Origin: Chitinophagaceae bacterium
GTDB lineage: Bacteria; Bacteroidota; Bacteroidia; Chitinophagales; Chitinophagaceae
Assembly (NCBI GenBank): GCA_947451935.1
Contig: CANGBH010000004.1
Span: forward strand, 20,948 to 84,947
Direction of reading: 5' to 3'
DNA length: 64,000 bases
In this document: positions 33,874 through 43,399 of the stretch, piece by piece
Layout: the number at the start of each line of letters is the position of its first letter
How positions within the stretch are numbered: position 1 is the stretch's first letter
The notes under the pieces: model-generated
What the model was told of the DNA's origin: nothing
What the model saw: only the letters and a program-made list of their open reading frames with translations
Databases searched by the model: none
Position numbers and translations under genes: made by a program

Positions 33874-34842
33874 ATGAGACGAATTATATATACAGCCACA
33901 TGGAGCATAATGCTGTTATTAATACGTCCTGCTAGCACAAGCGCTCAGGATACACTTCCTGCATTCAGCGTAAAAGAAATAAACGGAAAGACTATAGTTG
34001 GATGGAATAATCCTGATAAAGAATTAAAACAGTTAATTATTCAACAATCTGCCGACTCGTTGAAAGCATTCCGCTCCATCATGTCCATGCCAGACCCCAC
34101 TTCATTTACGAATGGATATTTAGTCAAATCAACAGATAGCATTCGATACTTTTATCGGATTTTTTATGTTAAGCTTAATGGACAATATTTCTTCACAAAA
34201 TCCAAGAGAGCAACAAAAGAAATACCACCGCCACCACCATCGCCACCATCACCTCCTAAGCCACAACCAGTAATACAACCTATAATACAACCAGTAGCTC
34301 AACCGTCAGCGAAATCATCACCACAAACAGCAACAAAAGCAGAAGTAAAAAAGCAGCCAACAACAAAAAATACTCCGCCCCCAATAGTTGAAACAAAATC
34401 ATTAGCCCCCATAACTGAAGCAGAAAAAGAAATTGTACGAGAAGTGGATGCATATTTTGAAGAGGAACTAAACTCGAAGAAATATGAAAAAATTCAATTG
34501 ACTATTCCCGTCTCAAAAATTGAAGACATCGGAAAAATATCAAAGTACATCAAGAAAGATAGTGTGGTGACTGAAAACATGTTCCAACCCTCTGCTTTTG
34601 TCTATATCAATCCAGGCGGTAATCTAATGTTGATATTACCCAATCCCGAAAAAAAACATTTTTCTTTTCTGGTTTACAAAGAAGACGGAACACTTCTATT
34701 CAATATGAAAAATATAAAGGAATCAAAACTCCTGATTGATAGATCAAATTTCATGTCGAGTGGATGGTTCAATTACGAAATTTATGAAGGTCAAAAATCT
34801 AAAGAAAAAAACAAGTTCTTTATCCCTCCTGAAAATCGATAA
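33874..34842 (+). CDS. secreted protein with proline-rich linker, function unknown
   Basis: 322 residues from the ATG of MRRIIYTATW. A signal peptide ends near STSAQ. Residues about 25-110 form a beta-rich, fibronectin-like segment (KEINGKTIVGWNNPDKELKQ), followed by a linker rich in Pro, Gln and Lys (PPPPPSPPSPPKPQP and QPxxQP repeats, about 113-175) and a C-terminal beta domain of about 130 residues (FVYINPGGNLMLILPNPEKK). No catalytic motif is seen. A periplasmic or surface protein is likely. Its 3' end overlaps the convergent lipB by 23 bp. Confidence 0.75.
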   Translation: MRRIIYTATWSIMLLLIRPASTSAQDTLPAFSVKEINGKTIVGWNNPDKELKQLIIQQSADSLKAFRSIMSMPDPTSFTNGYLVKSTDSIRYFYRIFYVKLNGQYFFTKSKRATKEIPPPPPSPPSPPKPQPVIQPIIQPVAQPSAKSSPQTATKAEVKKQPTTKNTPPPIVETKSLAPITEAEKEIVREVDAYFEEELNSKKYEKIQLTIPVSKIEDIGKISKYIKKDSVVTENMFQPSAFVYINPGGNLMLILPNPEKKHFSFLVYKEDGTLLFNMKNIKESKLLIDRSNFMSSGWFNYEIYEGQKSKEKNKFFIPPENR

Positions 34843-35533
34843 CCTTACACCCGAATACAGCTTCGAAATTTTTCCTGACCAACGCTTTTACTTCACTCAA
34901 ATCAACTTCATTACCTAACTCTTGCTTCAAAGAAGTGACCTGTTTATCAGGAATCCCACACGGTACAATTGAATTAAAATATGTTAAATCGGTATTGACG
35001 TTCAATGCAAATCCATGCATGGTAACCCATCGACTACATCGAACACCCATGGCACATATTTTTCTTGCTTTACCCGGAATATCAGTATCTATCCAAACGC
35101 CAGTCTCCCCTTTACTGCGCTCTCCTTTGATTCCATAATGGCCTATGGTCAAAATAATCACCTCTTCTAACGACCTTAAGTACTTACCTATATCTGTATA
35201 AAAATACTCTAGATCAATAATAGGATAGCCCACCAATTGACCTGGCCCATGAAACGTAATATCGCCTCCACGGTTAGTAGGATAGTATCCTATATTTCGC
35301 TTAGTTAGTTCATCCTGGCTAATTAAAATATGTTCTGTTTTACCGCTTTTCCCAATGGTATATACAGGAGGGTGTTCACAAAAGAGAAGATGATGTGTAG
35401 TTAACGCCCTTTCGCCCTGTTTTGAAGCAGTTGATTTTAATTGTGTATTCGCCAATAACAAAGACTCTTGCAATTTCCATGCGTCTCCATATTCTAACAC
35501 CGAAAGATCCCTCAATATTACTTCTTGTATCAT
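34820..35533 (-). CDS. lipB: octanoyl-[acyl-carrier-protein]:protein octanoyltransferase
   Basis: 237 residues. Moves octanoyl groups from ACP to lipoyl domains. Conserved NRGGDITFHGPGQLVGYPI, RKICAMGVRCSRWVTMHG with the catalytic Lys, and the thioester Cys in VPCGI are all present. Convergent with the upstream hypothetical gene (23-bp overlap) and divergent from rluD. Confidence 0.95.
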   Translation of the reverse strand: MIQEVILRDLSVLEYGDAWKLQESLLLANTQLKSTASKQGERALTTHHLLFCEHPPVYTIGKSGKTEHILISQDELTKRNIGYYPTNRGGDITFHGPGQLVGYPIIDLEYFYTDIGKYLRSLEEVIILTIGHYGIKGERSKGETGVWIDTDIPGKARKICAMGVRCSRWVTMHGFALNVNTDLTYFNSIVPCGIPDKQVTSLKQELGNEVDLSEVKALVRKNFEAVFGCKVIDFQEG

Positions 35534-35562
35534 CTCAATTAGAATTAGCTACCTAAACACAA

Positions 35563-35570
35563 TATCTTTG
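35563..35570 (+). promoter_or_regulatory. -7 element of the pseudouridine synthase gene
   Basis: TATCTTTG, exact TAnnTTTG match, 14 nt before the ATG at 35585. Confidence 0.6.
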
Positions 35571-35584
35571 CAAAAATAGGTATT

Positions 35585-36658
35585 ATGTCGCACGCAGATA
35601 AGAATGAAACCCAGGATGAGGAAATCTCCACCGGATATTCGGAAGAGTTATACGAAAGACTGACCTTATCTGTAGATAAAGGGCAAGAGCCACTTCGTGT
35701 GGATCGGTTTATATTATCAAAAACAGTTAATACCTCGCGAAATAAAATTCAGCTCGCTATTGAAGCAGGAATGGTAACAGTTAATGGCATAGCCACCAGA
35801 GCGAATTATAAAGTCAAACCGTTCGACCAAATCATTTTTTATTCAGATACGAGTCCTGAAACCTATGACATCATTCCAGAAAAACTAGACTTAAACATTG
35901 TATACGAAGATGATCATGTTTTAGTGGTAAATAAGCCCGCCGGTTTGGTTGTCCATCCTGGATCAGGAAACTACAGTGGTACGCTAATCAATGGCGTGGC
36001 ATGGCATCTAAAGGAACAACAACCCGATATATCAGAAAGTAAACTGCCTCGATTTGGGATGGTACATAGAATTGATAAAAATACGACTGGACTTCTTGTA
36101 TTAGCCAAATCAGAAATTGCTGCGATGAAATTGGCTAAACAATTCTTCGACCATACCGTTGAAAGAAAATATATAGCACTTGTTTGGGGAGGATTTGATG
36201 AAATAACAGGAACCATTAGAGGAAATATAGCTCGTCATGAGCGACTTCGAAAATTAATGGATGTATACCCCGATGGTGGCGAACATGGCAAAGAAGCAAT
36301 TACCCACTATAGGGTACTTGAAGACATGAAATATGTAAGCCTCATAGAATGTGAATTGGAAACTGGAAGAACACACCAAATCAGAGTCCACATGCAGCAT
36401 ATTGGTCATTCATTATTCAATGATGACGTCTATGGAGGAAATAGAATTCTAAAAGGAACAGTTTTTACAAAGTATAAACAATTCGTAGATAACTGTTTTA
36501 GTATTTGTAGTAGACATGCTTTACATGCTCAAATACTTGGATTCATCCATCCAATCACAGGTGAAAAAATGAAATTCGAAAGCGAACTTCCAGAAGACAT
36601 GAAAGAGTTGATTGAAAAATGGAGAGGATATTCAAATACCAAAACACTGGAAGCTTAA
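35585..36658 (+). CDS. rluD: RluA-family 23S rRNA pseudouridine synthase (RluD-like)
   Basis: 357 residues: an N-terminal S4 RNA-binding domain (RVDRFILSKTVNTSRNKIQ) and an RluA catalytic domain with MVHRIDKNTTGLLVLAK containing the catalytic Asp and GRTHQIRVHMQHIGHS near the end. RluD modifies helix 69 of 23S rRNA; the assignment to RluD rather than RluC is by domain layout. An acidic N-terminal extension of about 20 residues precedes the S4 domain. Confidence 0.9.
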   Translation: MSHADKNETQDEEISTGYSEELYERLTLSVDKGQEPLRVDRFILSKTVNTSRNKIQLAIEAGMVTVNGIATRANYKVKPFDQIIFYSDTSPETYDIIPEKLDLNIVYEDDHVLVVNKPAGLVVHPGSGNYSGTLINGVAWHLKEQQPDISESKLPRFGMVHRIDKNTTGLLVLAKSEIAAMKLAKQFFDHTVERKYIALVWGGFDEITGTIRGNIARHERLRKLMDVYPDGGEHGKEAITHYRVLEDMKYVSLIECELETGRTHQIRVHMQHIGHSLFNDDVYGGNRILKGTVFTKYKQFVDNCFSICSRHALHAQILGFIHPITGEKMKFESELPEDMKELIEKWRGYSNTKTLEA

Positions 36659-36720
36659 TAACCAAGTAAAGAAATCAAATAAGTATCCCGGAGATGCGTC
36701 ATAATGTAAACGCGAACCAT

Positions 36721-37665
36721 TTAATCGGCTAAATCATAAATAGTTGCAGTAAATAGCCCTCGCTCCTTTCCTTTTAGCATTACACCCCAATTTCCATCGT
36801 AACGTATCACTTTGGGATATAAATATTTTCCAAATTTTGCAATTTCAACTTCCATCGATACATTAAATCGGTAAACACCCGCATTATAGCTCATCTTATA
36901 GTTACGTGCCAAAACCTCAAACGTAGTATAATCAAACCAGGTTACCATCTCATCAATAACTATATCATCCTTTTTAAAAAAAGATAGATCATCTTTTGCC
37001 TTCAATGAAAATAAATAACAAGGGCGGCCTTTATATTCTTGTATATCGATCACAAAATTATACAGATCTGAATGGGATGGATCAAAAACCATCACCTTAT
37101 TTCCCATTAATGGAATCCCTGGAATATCTTTACCCGGATTGAAAAACAACATCTTGAGTTGCTCCTTGTGTTTATCTAATCCTCGCTTCCCTTGTATGGA
37201 TAGCTTAATGTCTTTTAACACATTTGTTTCTCCACAAACGGTATCCTTGGAGAAAAAAAGTGATGCATATAATTCTCCAGTATAGTAATTGAACTCACCA
37301 TTATCTTTATAATAATCACCGGTAGTTCGTTCTTCTAATATATCAGTGACTCGACATGAATGGGATGCCCACTGCCGCGTTTTACTATTCATACTGGCCT
37401 CTACTGTACCATTCTTTCCGAACATCCTAACATCATTCAATGATGTATACTTTAATACCCTAAGATTTTTAAATGCCTTGTAAAATGTTGTGTCATTCTC
37501 CACTCTTTTTATAAAGCCGGGCACGTTCGTCCCTGAGCGGATAACAACAGGCGTCAAGCTTACCTGCTTTCCACCTGTCATGAATATTGAATCAGTTTGC
37601 TGTGCAGACAAAACAGTTGGAGCAAATAATAAAAGAATAGATATTCTACTCAAAAAATGATTCAT
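36721..37665 (-). CDS. secreted conserved hypothetical protein
   Basis: 314 residues from the ATG of MNHFLSRIS, with a signal peptide ending at VLSAQQ. The mature part is rich in beta-strands and aromatics (GDYYKDNGEFNYYTGELYAS, VTWFDYTTFEVLARNYKMSY), reminiscent of the lipoprotein-carrier-like or outer-membrane accessory proteins of the phylum, but I recognise no family or active site. Transcribed alone, with a promoter variant at 37671-37678. Confidence 0.75.
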   Translation of the reverse strand: MNHFLSRISILLLFAPTVLSAQQTDSIFMTGGKQVSLTPVVIRSGTNVPGFIKRVENDTTFYKAFKNLRVLKYTSLNDVRMFGKNGTVEASMNSKTRQWASHSCRVTDILEERTTGDYYKDNGEFNYYTGELYASLFFSKDTVCGETNVLKDIKLSIQGKRGLDKHKEQLKMLFFNPGKDIPGIPLMGNKVMVFDPSHSDLYNFVIDIQEYKGRPCYLFSLKAKDDLSFFKKDDIVIDEMVTWFDYTTFEVLARNYKMSYNAGVYRFNVSMEVEIAKFGKYLYPKVIRYDGNWGVMLKGKERGLFTATIYDLAD

Positions 37666-37670
37666 GAACA

Positions 37671-37678
37671 CGAAGGTA
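37671..37678 (-). promoter_or_regulatory. -7-like element of the secreted hypothetical gene
   Basis: TACCTTCG on the minus strand, one mismatch to TAnnTTTG, 5 nt before the ATG at 37665; it abuts the GTG start used in the ORF track. Confidence 0.45.
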
Positions 37679-37817
37679 CATGCCTTAACCGAATATTATA
37701 CGCTATTAGGTGTGTAACAAAATGCAATACTGCACTTTTAACGAGATCTTAAGTTGAAAAAAAATAAGTAGCTTTCTCCTTTGATTCAAAAGAAAGTTAT
37801 TTTTATTCATTCGTTTT

Positions 37818-38453
37818 ATGTCCGCTCAAATGTCCATTGAAGCCATAGAAAACCTCTCCTTTTTAGCATTAGGCGACTCCTATACAATAGGCGAAGGCGT
37901 CCACATTCAAGATAGCTTCCCATACCAAACGGCAGACATACTCCGAAACAAAAACATCCATCTAAATTCGCCAATAATCGTTGCTAAAACAGGCTGGACT
38001 ACTAGCGAATTGTTTACAACCATTGAATCAAGAAACTTAAACAATGAATATGATATTGTAACATTATTGATAGGTGTAAATAATCAGTATAGAGGAAAAC
38101 CAATTCAAGAATTTACTGATGAATATGAAATGCTTTTGCAAAAAGCCATATCACTAGCTGGAAATAAAAGAAGTCATGTATTAGCATTAAGCATACCCGA
38201 CTGGAGTGTTACTCCATTTGCAGAGGGGCGAGACAAAAAGAAAATAGCCGATGAAATAAATGGTTTTAATACTATCGTGGAATCTATATCATCTTCATCT
38301 AAAGTGCCATTCATTGACATTACTACGGAATATAGAGCAAGAAGTGTCGACCTCTCTTTTATAGCACAAGACAAACTGCATCCTTCGGGAAAAGAATACC
38401 AAGCATGGTCAGAAAAAATTGCCGAAGCAATAGCAATATCTTACACTAAATAA
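37818..38453 (+). CDS. SGNH/GDSL-family hydrolase
   Basis: 211 residues. Block I ALGDSYTIGEG carries the catalytic Ser, block III LIGVNNQYRG the oxyanion Asn, and block V DKLHPSGKEY the Asp-His pair, so it is an intact GDSL esterase/lipase-like enzyme. No signal peptide, so cytoplasmic. The substrate is unknown (short-chain esters or acyl-CoA are typical). The last 13 bp overlap the convergent pyrF. Confidence 0.9.
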   Translation: MSAQMSIEAIENLSFLALGDSYTIGEGVHIQDSFPYQTADILRNKNIHLNSPIIVAKTGWTTSELFTTIESRNLNNEYDIVTLLIGVNNQYRGKPIQEFTDEYEMLLQKAISLAGNKRSHVLALSIPDWSVTPFAEGRDKKKIADEINGFNTIVESISSSSKVPFIDITTEYRARSVDLSFIAQDKLHPSGKEYQAWSEKIAEAIAISYTK

Positions 38454-39253
38454 TTGGCCATTTCTAACGCATAGCCTTTTGCTTTTTCTCCTGCTTGCTG
38501 TGCAAAATCAATACCGGTTGATGCATATATAATGTCTCTACTTACATTAACCAATATACCGACATCTTTAGTCATGGCTTTACGAGAGATTTCTTCTAGA
38601 CTACCTCCCTGTGCACCTACTCCAGGCACTAGAAAAAAATGATCTGGTGCAATCTTGCGCAAATGAAGAAACTCATCTGAACGAGTGGCACCAACTACAA
38701 ACATCAGATTTTCAGTTGTCCCCCATGTCGACACTTTACGAATCACTTCTTCATAGAGTCGCTTAGGTTCATCACCTTCAATTGATTTCAATTCAAAATC
38801 CAATGCTCCTGGATTTGAGGTAAGCCCTAATACAATAGCCCATTTATCATTGAATTGTAAAAATGGCTTGACACTATCTTCTCCCATATAAGGAGCAACT
38901 GTAATGGAATCAAAAGGCATGTTTCTCAAAAAAGCAATAGCATATTGAGTAGAGGTATTTCCAATATCACCTCGCTTTGCATCAGCAATTTTGAAATGCG
39001 AAGAAGGAATATAATTTACGGTCTTCTCTAATGATGCCCATCCTTTCAACCCCTGTGCTTCATAAAACGCAGTATTGACTTTATAGGAAACACAATAAGG
39101 TAATGTAGCGTCAATAATGGCTTTATTGAAAGCGAAAACAGGATCTTCTTCCTCTTTAAGGTGAGCTGGTATTTTTTCTATATCAGTATCTAATCCTACA
39201 CACAGATAAGAATTAACTTCTCTAATCCGCTCTATTAACTTAGCTCTATTCAT
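38441..39253 (-). CDS. pyrF: orotidine 5'-phosphate decarboxylase
   Basis: 270 residues, the longer type 2 family. Motif FKIADAKRGDIGNTSTQYA holds the catalytic Lys-Asp array; N-terminal YLCVGLDTDIEKIP and VGATRSDEFLHLR are conserved. Final step of UMP synthesis. Last gene of the PAP2-CNNM-SDR-kynU-pyrF operon, 11 bp after kynU. Confidence 0.95.
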   Translation of the reverse strand: MNRAKLIERIREVNSYLCVGLDTDIEKIPAHLKEEEDPVFAFNKAIIDATLPYCVSYKVNTAFYEAQGLKGWASLEKTVNYIPSSHFKIADAKRGDIGNTSTQYAIAFLRNMPFDSITVAPYMGEDSVKPFLQFNDKWAIVLGLTSNPGALDFELKSIEGDEPKRLYEEVIRKVSTWGTTENLMFVVGATRSDEFLHLRKIAPDHFFLVPGVGAQGGSLEEISRKAMTKDVGILVNVSRDIIYASTGIDFAQQAGEKAKGYALEMANYLV

Positions 39254-39264
39254 TGAAAATATAA

Positions 39265-40554
39265 TTATGGTTTTACGTAATGTCCGTTTAAAACAAGTTG
39301 AAGGGTTTCACAAAAATCCCAAATTTCTGTAAATGTATTATAAAGTGGAACAGGAGCCAACCTAATCACATTAGGCTCTCTCCAGTCAAGCATAAATCCT
39401 GCCTTAATCAATTCATCAAATACCTCTTTCCCGGCACGAGAAAAAAGTAATGAAATTTGACATCCAGCTCCTTCAGGAGTTATACAAGTTAACATTGATC
39501 CCGCCTCACTTTTCAGAATATCTGAAAGTAAAAAACTCATCCATTCTCGCATCGATTTTTGCTTTTCTACCACCATTCCCCATCCTGCTTTTTCGAAAAT
39601 AGAAAGTGATGCCTCTAAGCAAGCATAGAGAATTAATGAAGGGGTACTAAGCTGCCAGCCTGTTGCATCACCTTCTGCCTGAAATGAGTGATGCATCTGA
39701 AAACGATCTTCCTTTTTGTAACCCCACCATCCAGCAAATCGTTTTATAGATTCATCAGTGTGATATCTTTCATGAATGTAGACACCCCCAACAGCGCCGG
39801 GTCCTGCATTAAGGTATTTGTAGGAACACCAACATGCAAAATCAAGATCCCAATCATGTAACTGAAGAGAAATATTCCCGATGGCATGGGCAAGATCAAA
39901 ACCAACTAACGCTCCAACCTGCTTAGCTGCAGAAGCTATCCTTTTCATATCGAATACATACCCCGAATAATAATTTACTCCACCTATAAACACCAACGCT
40001 ATCTCGTCTGCATTGTCCTTTATTGCTTTTATAACATCATCATCAGTGATGGGCCGTTGTTGACTTAACGGTTCAACCTCTATCAAAATAGATGTTGGAT
40101 CTTCCCCTAAAAAGGAAATAAAGGAAGACAATGCATAGTAGTCGCTAGGAAATGCTTTTGACTCAATCAGGATTTTTTTTCGCTTCCCAGAAGGACTGTA
40201 AAAACTACCCAACATCAAATGGATATTCACAGTAAGCTGATTCATGATGCTAATCTCGTTTGACTTTGCTCCAGCGAGTATAGACATCTGATCAACAAGC
40301 AGTGCATGTTGATGAATCCATGGGGCTTCTCCATCGAAAAAAGACTCTACACCATTCGAAGCCCATTGATTAAGCACTTTATTAATATGCTGTTGAGCTA
40401 CTTTAGGCTGCAAACCCAAAGAATTACCAAGAAAATATATTTTAGGACTATCAATTTCCATTCCTGGAATCAAAAACTCATCTCTAAACAACCTCAACGG
40501 ATCTTGTTTGTCGAGTTCCTCTGCAAATGACTTTGTTTTTTGAAATCGCTTCAT
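39265..40554 (-). CDS. kynU: kynureninase
   Basis: 429 residues. PLP enzyme cleaving (3-hydroxy)kynurenine to (3-hydroxy)anthranilate and alanine. IYFLGNSLGLQPK at the N-terminus, GFDLAHAIGN, and WCSYKYLNAGPGAVGG with the PLP Lys are diagnostic. It is 2 bp after an SDR gene; no other kynurenine pathway gene is in the window, so its role (tryptophan breakdown or NAD supply) depends on genes elsewhere. Confidence 0.95.
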   Translation of the reverse strand: MKRFQKTKSFAEELDKQDPLRLFRDEFLIPGMEIDSPKIYFLGNSLGLQPKVAQQHINKVLNQWASNGVESFFDGEAPWIHQHALLVDQMSILAGAKSNEISIMNQLTVNIHLMLGSFYSPSGKRKKILIESKAFPSDYYALSSFISFLGEDPTSILIEVEPLSQQRPITDDDVIKAIKDNADEIALVFIGGVNYYSGYVFDMKRIASAAKQVGALVGFDLAHAIGNISLQLHDWDLDFACWCSYKYLNAGPGAVGGVYIHERYHTDESIKRFAGWWGYKKEDRFQMHHSFQAEGDATGWQLSTPSLILYACLEASLSIFEKAGWGMVVEKQKSMREWMSFLLSDILKSEAGSMLTCITPEGAGCQISLLFSRAGKEVFDELIKAGFMLDWREPNVIRLAPVPLYNTFTEIWDFCETLQLVLNGHYVKP

Positions 40555-40556
40555 AA

Positions 40557-41342
40557 TTAAATTGTGCCAGTTCTTCCACCATCAACCGGCATACTTATTC
40601 CATTTACATATGAAGCCGCAGGTGAAGCCAAAAATGCCGCTACAGCTGCAATCTCAACAGGTGCACCAAAACGCTTTGTTGGCACTGAAGATACCATCCG
40701 TTGATGCATTTGTGACTTATCTACTTTAGCGTTTGCAGCGAAATGAGTTATCACTTCATCCAGCCTAGAGGTATCTATAAAACCAGGTAAAAGGCTATTT
40801 ACGGTGATGCCAAATGGCGCCAACTCATTCGACATCGTTTTACTCCAGGAGGCAACAGCTGCGCGTATTGTATTAGAAACACCAAGGTTGTCTAGCGGAA
40901 TTCGTACGCTAGTGGAAATAATATTAATAATTCTCCCAAATCCATTTTTTTTCATTGCAGGAACTACATGTTGCACGAGCAACTGATTACATAAAACATG
41001 CTGCTTAAAAGCCGACTCAAATTCAACTAACCCCGCATCCAATATCAAACCAGGTGTTGGTCCACCCGTATTATTAATCAAAATATCAATATCCGTTTTT
41101 TGAGTAATCGATTGAATGAGCCCTTCAAGTTCAGTCAGGTTAGTAAAATCAATAGAATAATATTGATGTCTTTGCCCTGCATCATGCGAAAGTTCGCTTA
41201 CTGTTTTTTCTAATGCAGCTGAATTTCTCGACAACAATATACAGGTTGCCCCTAATAAAGAAAGCTCGATGGCAATGGCTTTTCCAATTCCCTGTGAACT
41301 TCCAGAAACAAGTGCAGTTTTTCCTACAAGAGACAAATTCAT
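40557..41342 (-). CDS. SDR-family oxidoreductase
   Basis: 261 residues with VSGSSQGIGKAIAIEL (nucleotide loop), NNTGGPTPG, IINIISTSVRIP and the C-terminal PVDGGRTGTI. The usual YxxxK is not obvious: the region after IISTSVRIP reads LGVSNTIRAAVASW, with no Tyr four residues before a Lys, so the catalytic set may be altered, as in some 3-oxoacyl-ACP reductase-like SDRs. Lies between CNNM and kynU genes in the operon. Confidence 0.82.
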   Translation of the reverse strand: MNLSLVGKTALVSGSSQGIGKAIAIELSLLGATCILLSRNSAALEKTVSELSHDAGQRHQYYSIDFTNLTELEGLIQSITQKTDIDILINNTGGPTPGLILDAGLVEFESAFKQHVLCNQLLVQHVVPAMKKNGFGRIINIISTSVRIPLDNLGVSNTIRAAVASWSKTMSNELAPFGITVNSLLPGFIDTSRLDEVITHFAANAKVDKSQMHQRMVSSVPTKRFGAPVEIAAVAAFLASPAASYVNGISMPVDGGRTGTI

Positions 41343-41357
41343 GCTAAACGTTTAAAA

Positions 41358-42650
41358 CTAATCCATTTCACTTTTGATCTGATCAGAAATCACAACAAGT
41401 ACTTTATCAATACGATGGCTATCCATGTCGATGATTTCAAATGAAAATCCTTTCCATTCAAACTTATCACCAGTAGATGGTATGCGTTCTAAGGTATGCA
41501 ATATGAATCCTGCTAGTGTATCAAACTCTTGTTCCCCTTCATTCATCCAATCAGCCTTTTCGAATCGAGTAAGGAAATCGTAGAATGGTATTTGTGCATC
41601 AACTAAATATGAGCCATCTTCTCTAGCAATAATTTCATAATCTTGAAGATCATGCTGGGGCAAGTCGCCAACGATGGCTTCCAACAAATCATTCAATGTT
41701 ACCAACCCTAGTAGTGAACCGTATTCATCCACAACAAAGCTAGTATGGATTTTTGTTTGTTTAAATTTTTCTAGCAGTTGATAAGGACTGATATTTTCAG
41801 GAACGAACAAGGGCGTTTTCATAACATCTTTAAATAGCACATCATCTGGCGTTACGTACATGTCTTTAACAGAAACAATCCCTTTTACATTATCAATATC
41901 CTTGTCACAAATAGGATATACCGAATGTGGCTCCTTTAGTATCTTTTCGCGAATTTGATTTTCATTGTCATTTACATCAAACCAAATAACATCACTACGA
42001 TGGGTCATTAATGAAGTAATGTTTCGATCACCTAAATGGAATACACGTTGAATAATCTCATGTTCAGCATCTTCAATAGCGCCTTGCTCACTTCCTTCTG
42101 TGATTATTGCCTTGATTTCTTCCTCGGTAACTTGATCCTCCCCAACACGAACACGAAACAATTTCATTATAAATGTTGTGGTATTCGTAAGCAACCAAAC
42201 AAACGGATGAACAACTAATGCTATCAAACGCATTGGCGCAGCCACATTTTTAGCAATTTTTTCAGGACTAGTCATGCCTAAGCGCTTTGGCACCAATTCA
42301 CCAAAAACGAGCGAGAAGAAGGTGATGATAACAACCACAACAGCAGTTGCCAAGCCTAAGCTATATTTAGCCAACAAGGGTATTGTTGAAAAATAAATAG
42401 AAACATCGTCTACGATTTTATCACCACTAAAAATACCAGTAAGGATACCGATAGTCGTAATTCCAATTTGTATAGTAGACAAAAACGAATCAGGCTTTTG
42501 TGCCAATAATAGTGCCTGCTTAGCCCGTAAGTCACCTTTATTGGCTTGTGCCTCCAATCTAGCTTTTCGTGCTGAAACCAATGCGATTTCAGTCATTGAA
42601 AAAAAGCCATTAATTAGAATAAGACAGAATAAGATTAAAATTTCGTTCAT
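41358..42650 (-). CDS. CNNM/CorC-family (HlyC-like) membrane protein
   Basis: 430 residues from the ATG of MNEILILFC, which overlaps the PAP2 stop in an ATGA junction; the track's 28-residue extension is rejected. N-terminal DUF21 domain with three to four membrane helices (NGFFSMTEIALVSARK), a pair of CBS domains (LMTHRSDVIWFD ... IHTSFVVDEYGSLLGLVTL) and a C-terminal CorC_HlyC domain (LAGFILHTLERIPSTGD). Such proteins act in magnesium or other cation efflux or homeostasis. Confidence 0.92.
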   Translation of the reverse strand: MNEILILFCLILINGFFSMTEIALVSARKARLEAQANKGDLRAKQALLLAQKPDSFLSTIQIGITTIGILTGIFSGDKIVDDVSIYFSTIPLLAKYSLGLATAVVVVIITFFSLVFGELVPKRLGMTSPEKIAKNVAAPMRLIALVVHPFVWLLTNTTTFIMKLFRVRVGEDQVTEEEIKAIITEGSEQGAIEDAEHEIIQRVFHLGDRNITSLMTHRSDVIWFDVNDNENQIREKILKEPHSVYPICDKDIDNVKGIVSVKDMYVTPDDVLFKDVMKTPLFVPENISPYQLLEKFKQTKIHTSFVVDEYGSLLGLVTLNDLLEAIVGDLPQHDLQDYEIIAREDGSYLVDAQIPFYDFLTRFEKADWMNEGEQEFDTLAGFILHTLERIPSTGDKFEWKGFSFEIIDMDSHRIDKVLVVISDQIKSEMD

Positions 42651-43255
42651 ACAGTATAATGGTGTAAAGATAAGCTCTGTTGGGCTATTCGTGCTGCAAT
42701 CCATCCAAAACCACATCCCAAAAGTCCCCCGCACACCACATCAGACGGATAATGCACCCCTACATAGACCTGTGAAAATGAAATAAACGCTGCCCAAATG
42801 AACAAAAGGGAGAAATACGAAGAGAATCTCCTAAATGTAATATAGACATATGTTGCAAACGCAAAATGATTCATTGCATGGGAAGAAGTGAAACTCCCAT
42901 TTGCTCCACAATATTTAGCCAATACATTTATATGATACATCATATAGGGGTCTCTACATGGCCTAGGTCTATTAAAATAGCTTTTGATAAAAAAACTACT
43001 GATTAAATCTGAAATGGAAATAAGGGTTATACCTCCAAGTATCCACCACCATGCTGTTTTGCCTAGTTGCATAAAAGCAAATACTATAATGAAAACATAT
43101 AAGGGGACATGAAAAATTGACTCTCGCATAAAAAGTGTCAATACATCAAGTAAAGGAGAAGAAAGGTCTTTATTAACCCATACCATCAAGCGGTAATCAA
43201 CTTGCAAAATTTTATCAAATAATGAAGTTGGCGCTGACTGCAAAAGACATAACAT
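42647..43255 (-). CDS. PAP2-family membrane phosphatase
   Basis: 202 residues from the ATG of MLCLLQSAP. Six-helix PAP2 fold with the three catalytic blocks: KSYFNRPRPCRDP (K-x6-RP), GSFTSSHAMNHF (SxxH), and SQVYVGVHYPSDVVCGG (SR-like-x5-H-x3-D). Probably dephosphorylates undecaprenyl pyrophosphate or phosphatidylglycerophosphate-type lipids. First gene of a five-gene operon. The track start is a TTG inside the -7 box. Confidence 0.88.
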   Translation of the reverse strand: MLCLLQSAPTSLFDKILQVDYRLMVWVNKDLSSPLLDVLTLFMRESIFHVPLYVFIIVFAFMQLGKTAWWWILGGITLISISDLISSFFIKSYFNRPRPCRDPYMMYHINVLAKYCGANGSFTSSHAMNHFAFATYVYITFRRFSSYFSLLFIWAAFISFSQVYVGVHYPSDVVCGGLLGCGFGWIAARIAQQSLSLHHYTV

Positions 43256-43259
43256 AGTA

Positions 43260-43267
43260 CAAAAATA
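43260..43267 (-). promoter_or_regulatory. -7 element of the PAP2-CNNM-SDR-kynU-pyrF operon
   Basis: TATTTTTG on the minus strand, 4 nt before the ATG at 43255, predicting an almost leaderless mRNA. Confidence 0.6.
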
Positions 43268-43372
43268 AGAAGTATTTAAGCAGATAGTTGGCAAAGAAAT
43301 ATATCAATCAGTAATATACTTGGTTTTATAACACTAATGCCCAATTTAATCGATGAAACCATGTTTTTTTTG

Positions 43373-43380
43373 TAAATTTG
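43373..43380 (+). promoter_or_regulatory. -7 element of glmM-like gene
   Basis: TAAATTTG, exact TAnnTTTG match, 19 nt before the GTG start at 43400. Confidence 0.55.
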
Positions 43381-43399
43381 ACCACCTAAAAACTCACCT

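Noticed and set aside
34230-34310. CCA-rich stretch as a CRISPR or tandem repeat array
   Set aside because: It is in-frame coding for a Pro-rich linker with irregular units and no spacer pattern.
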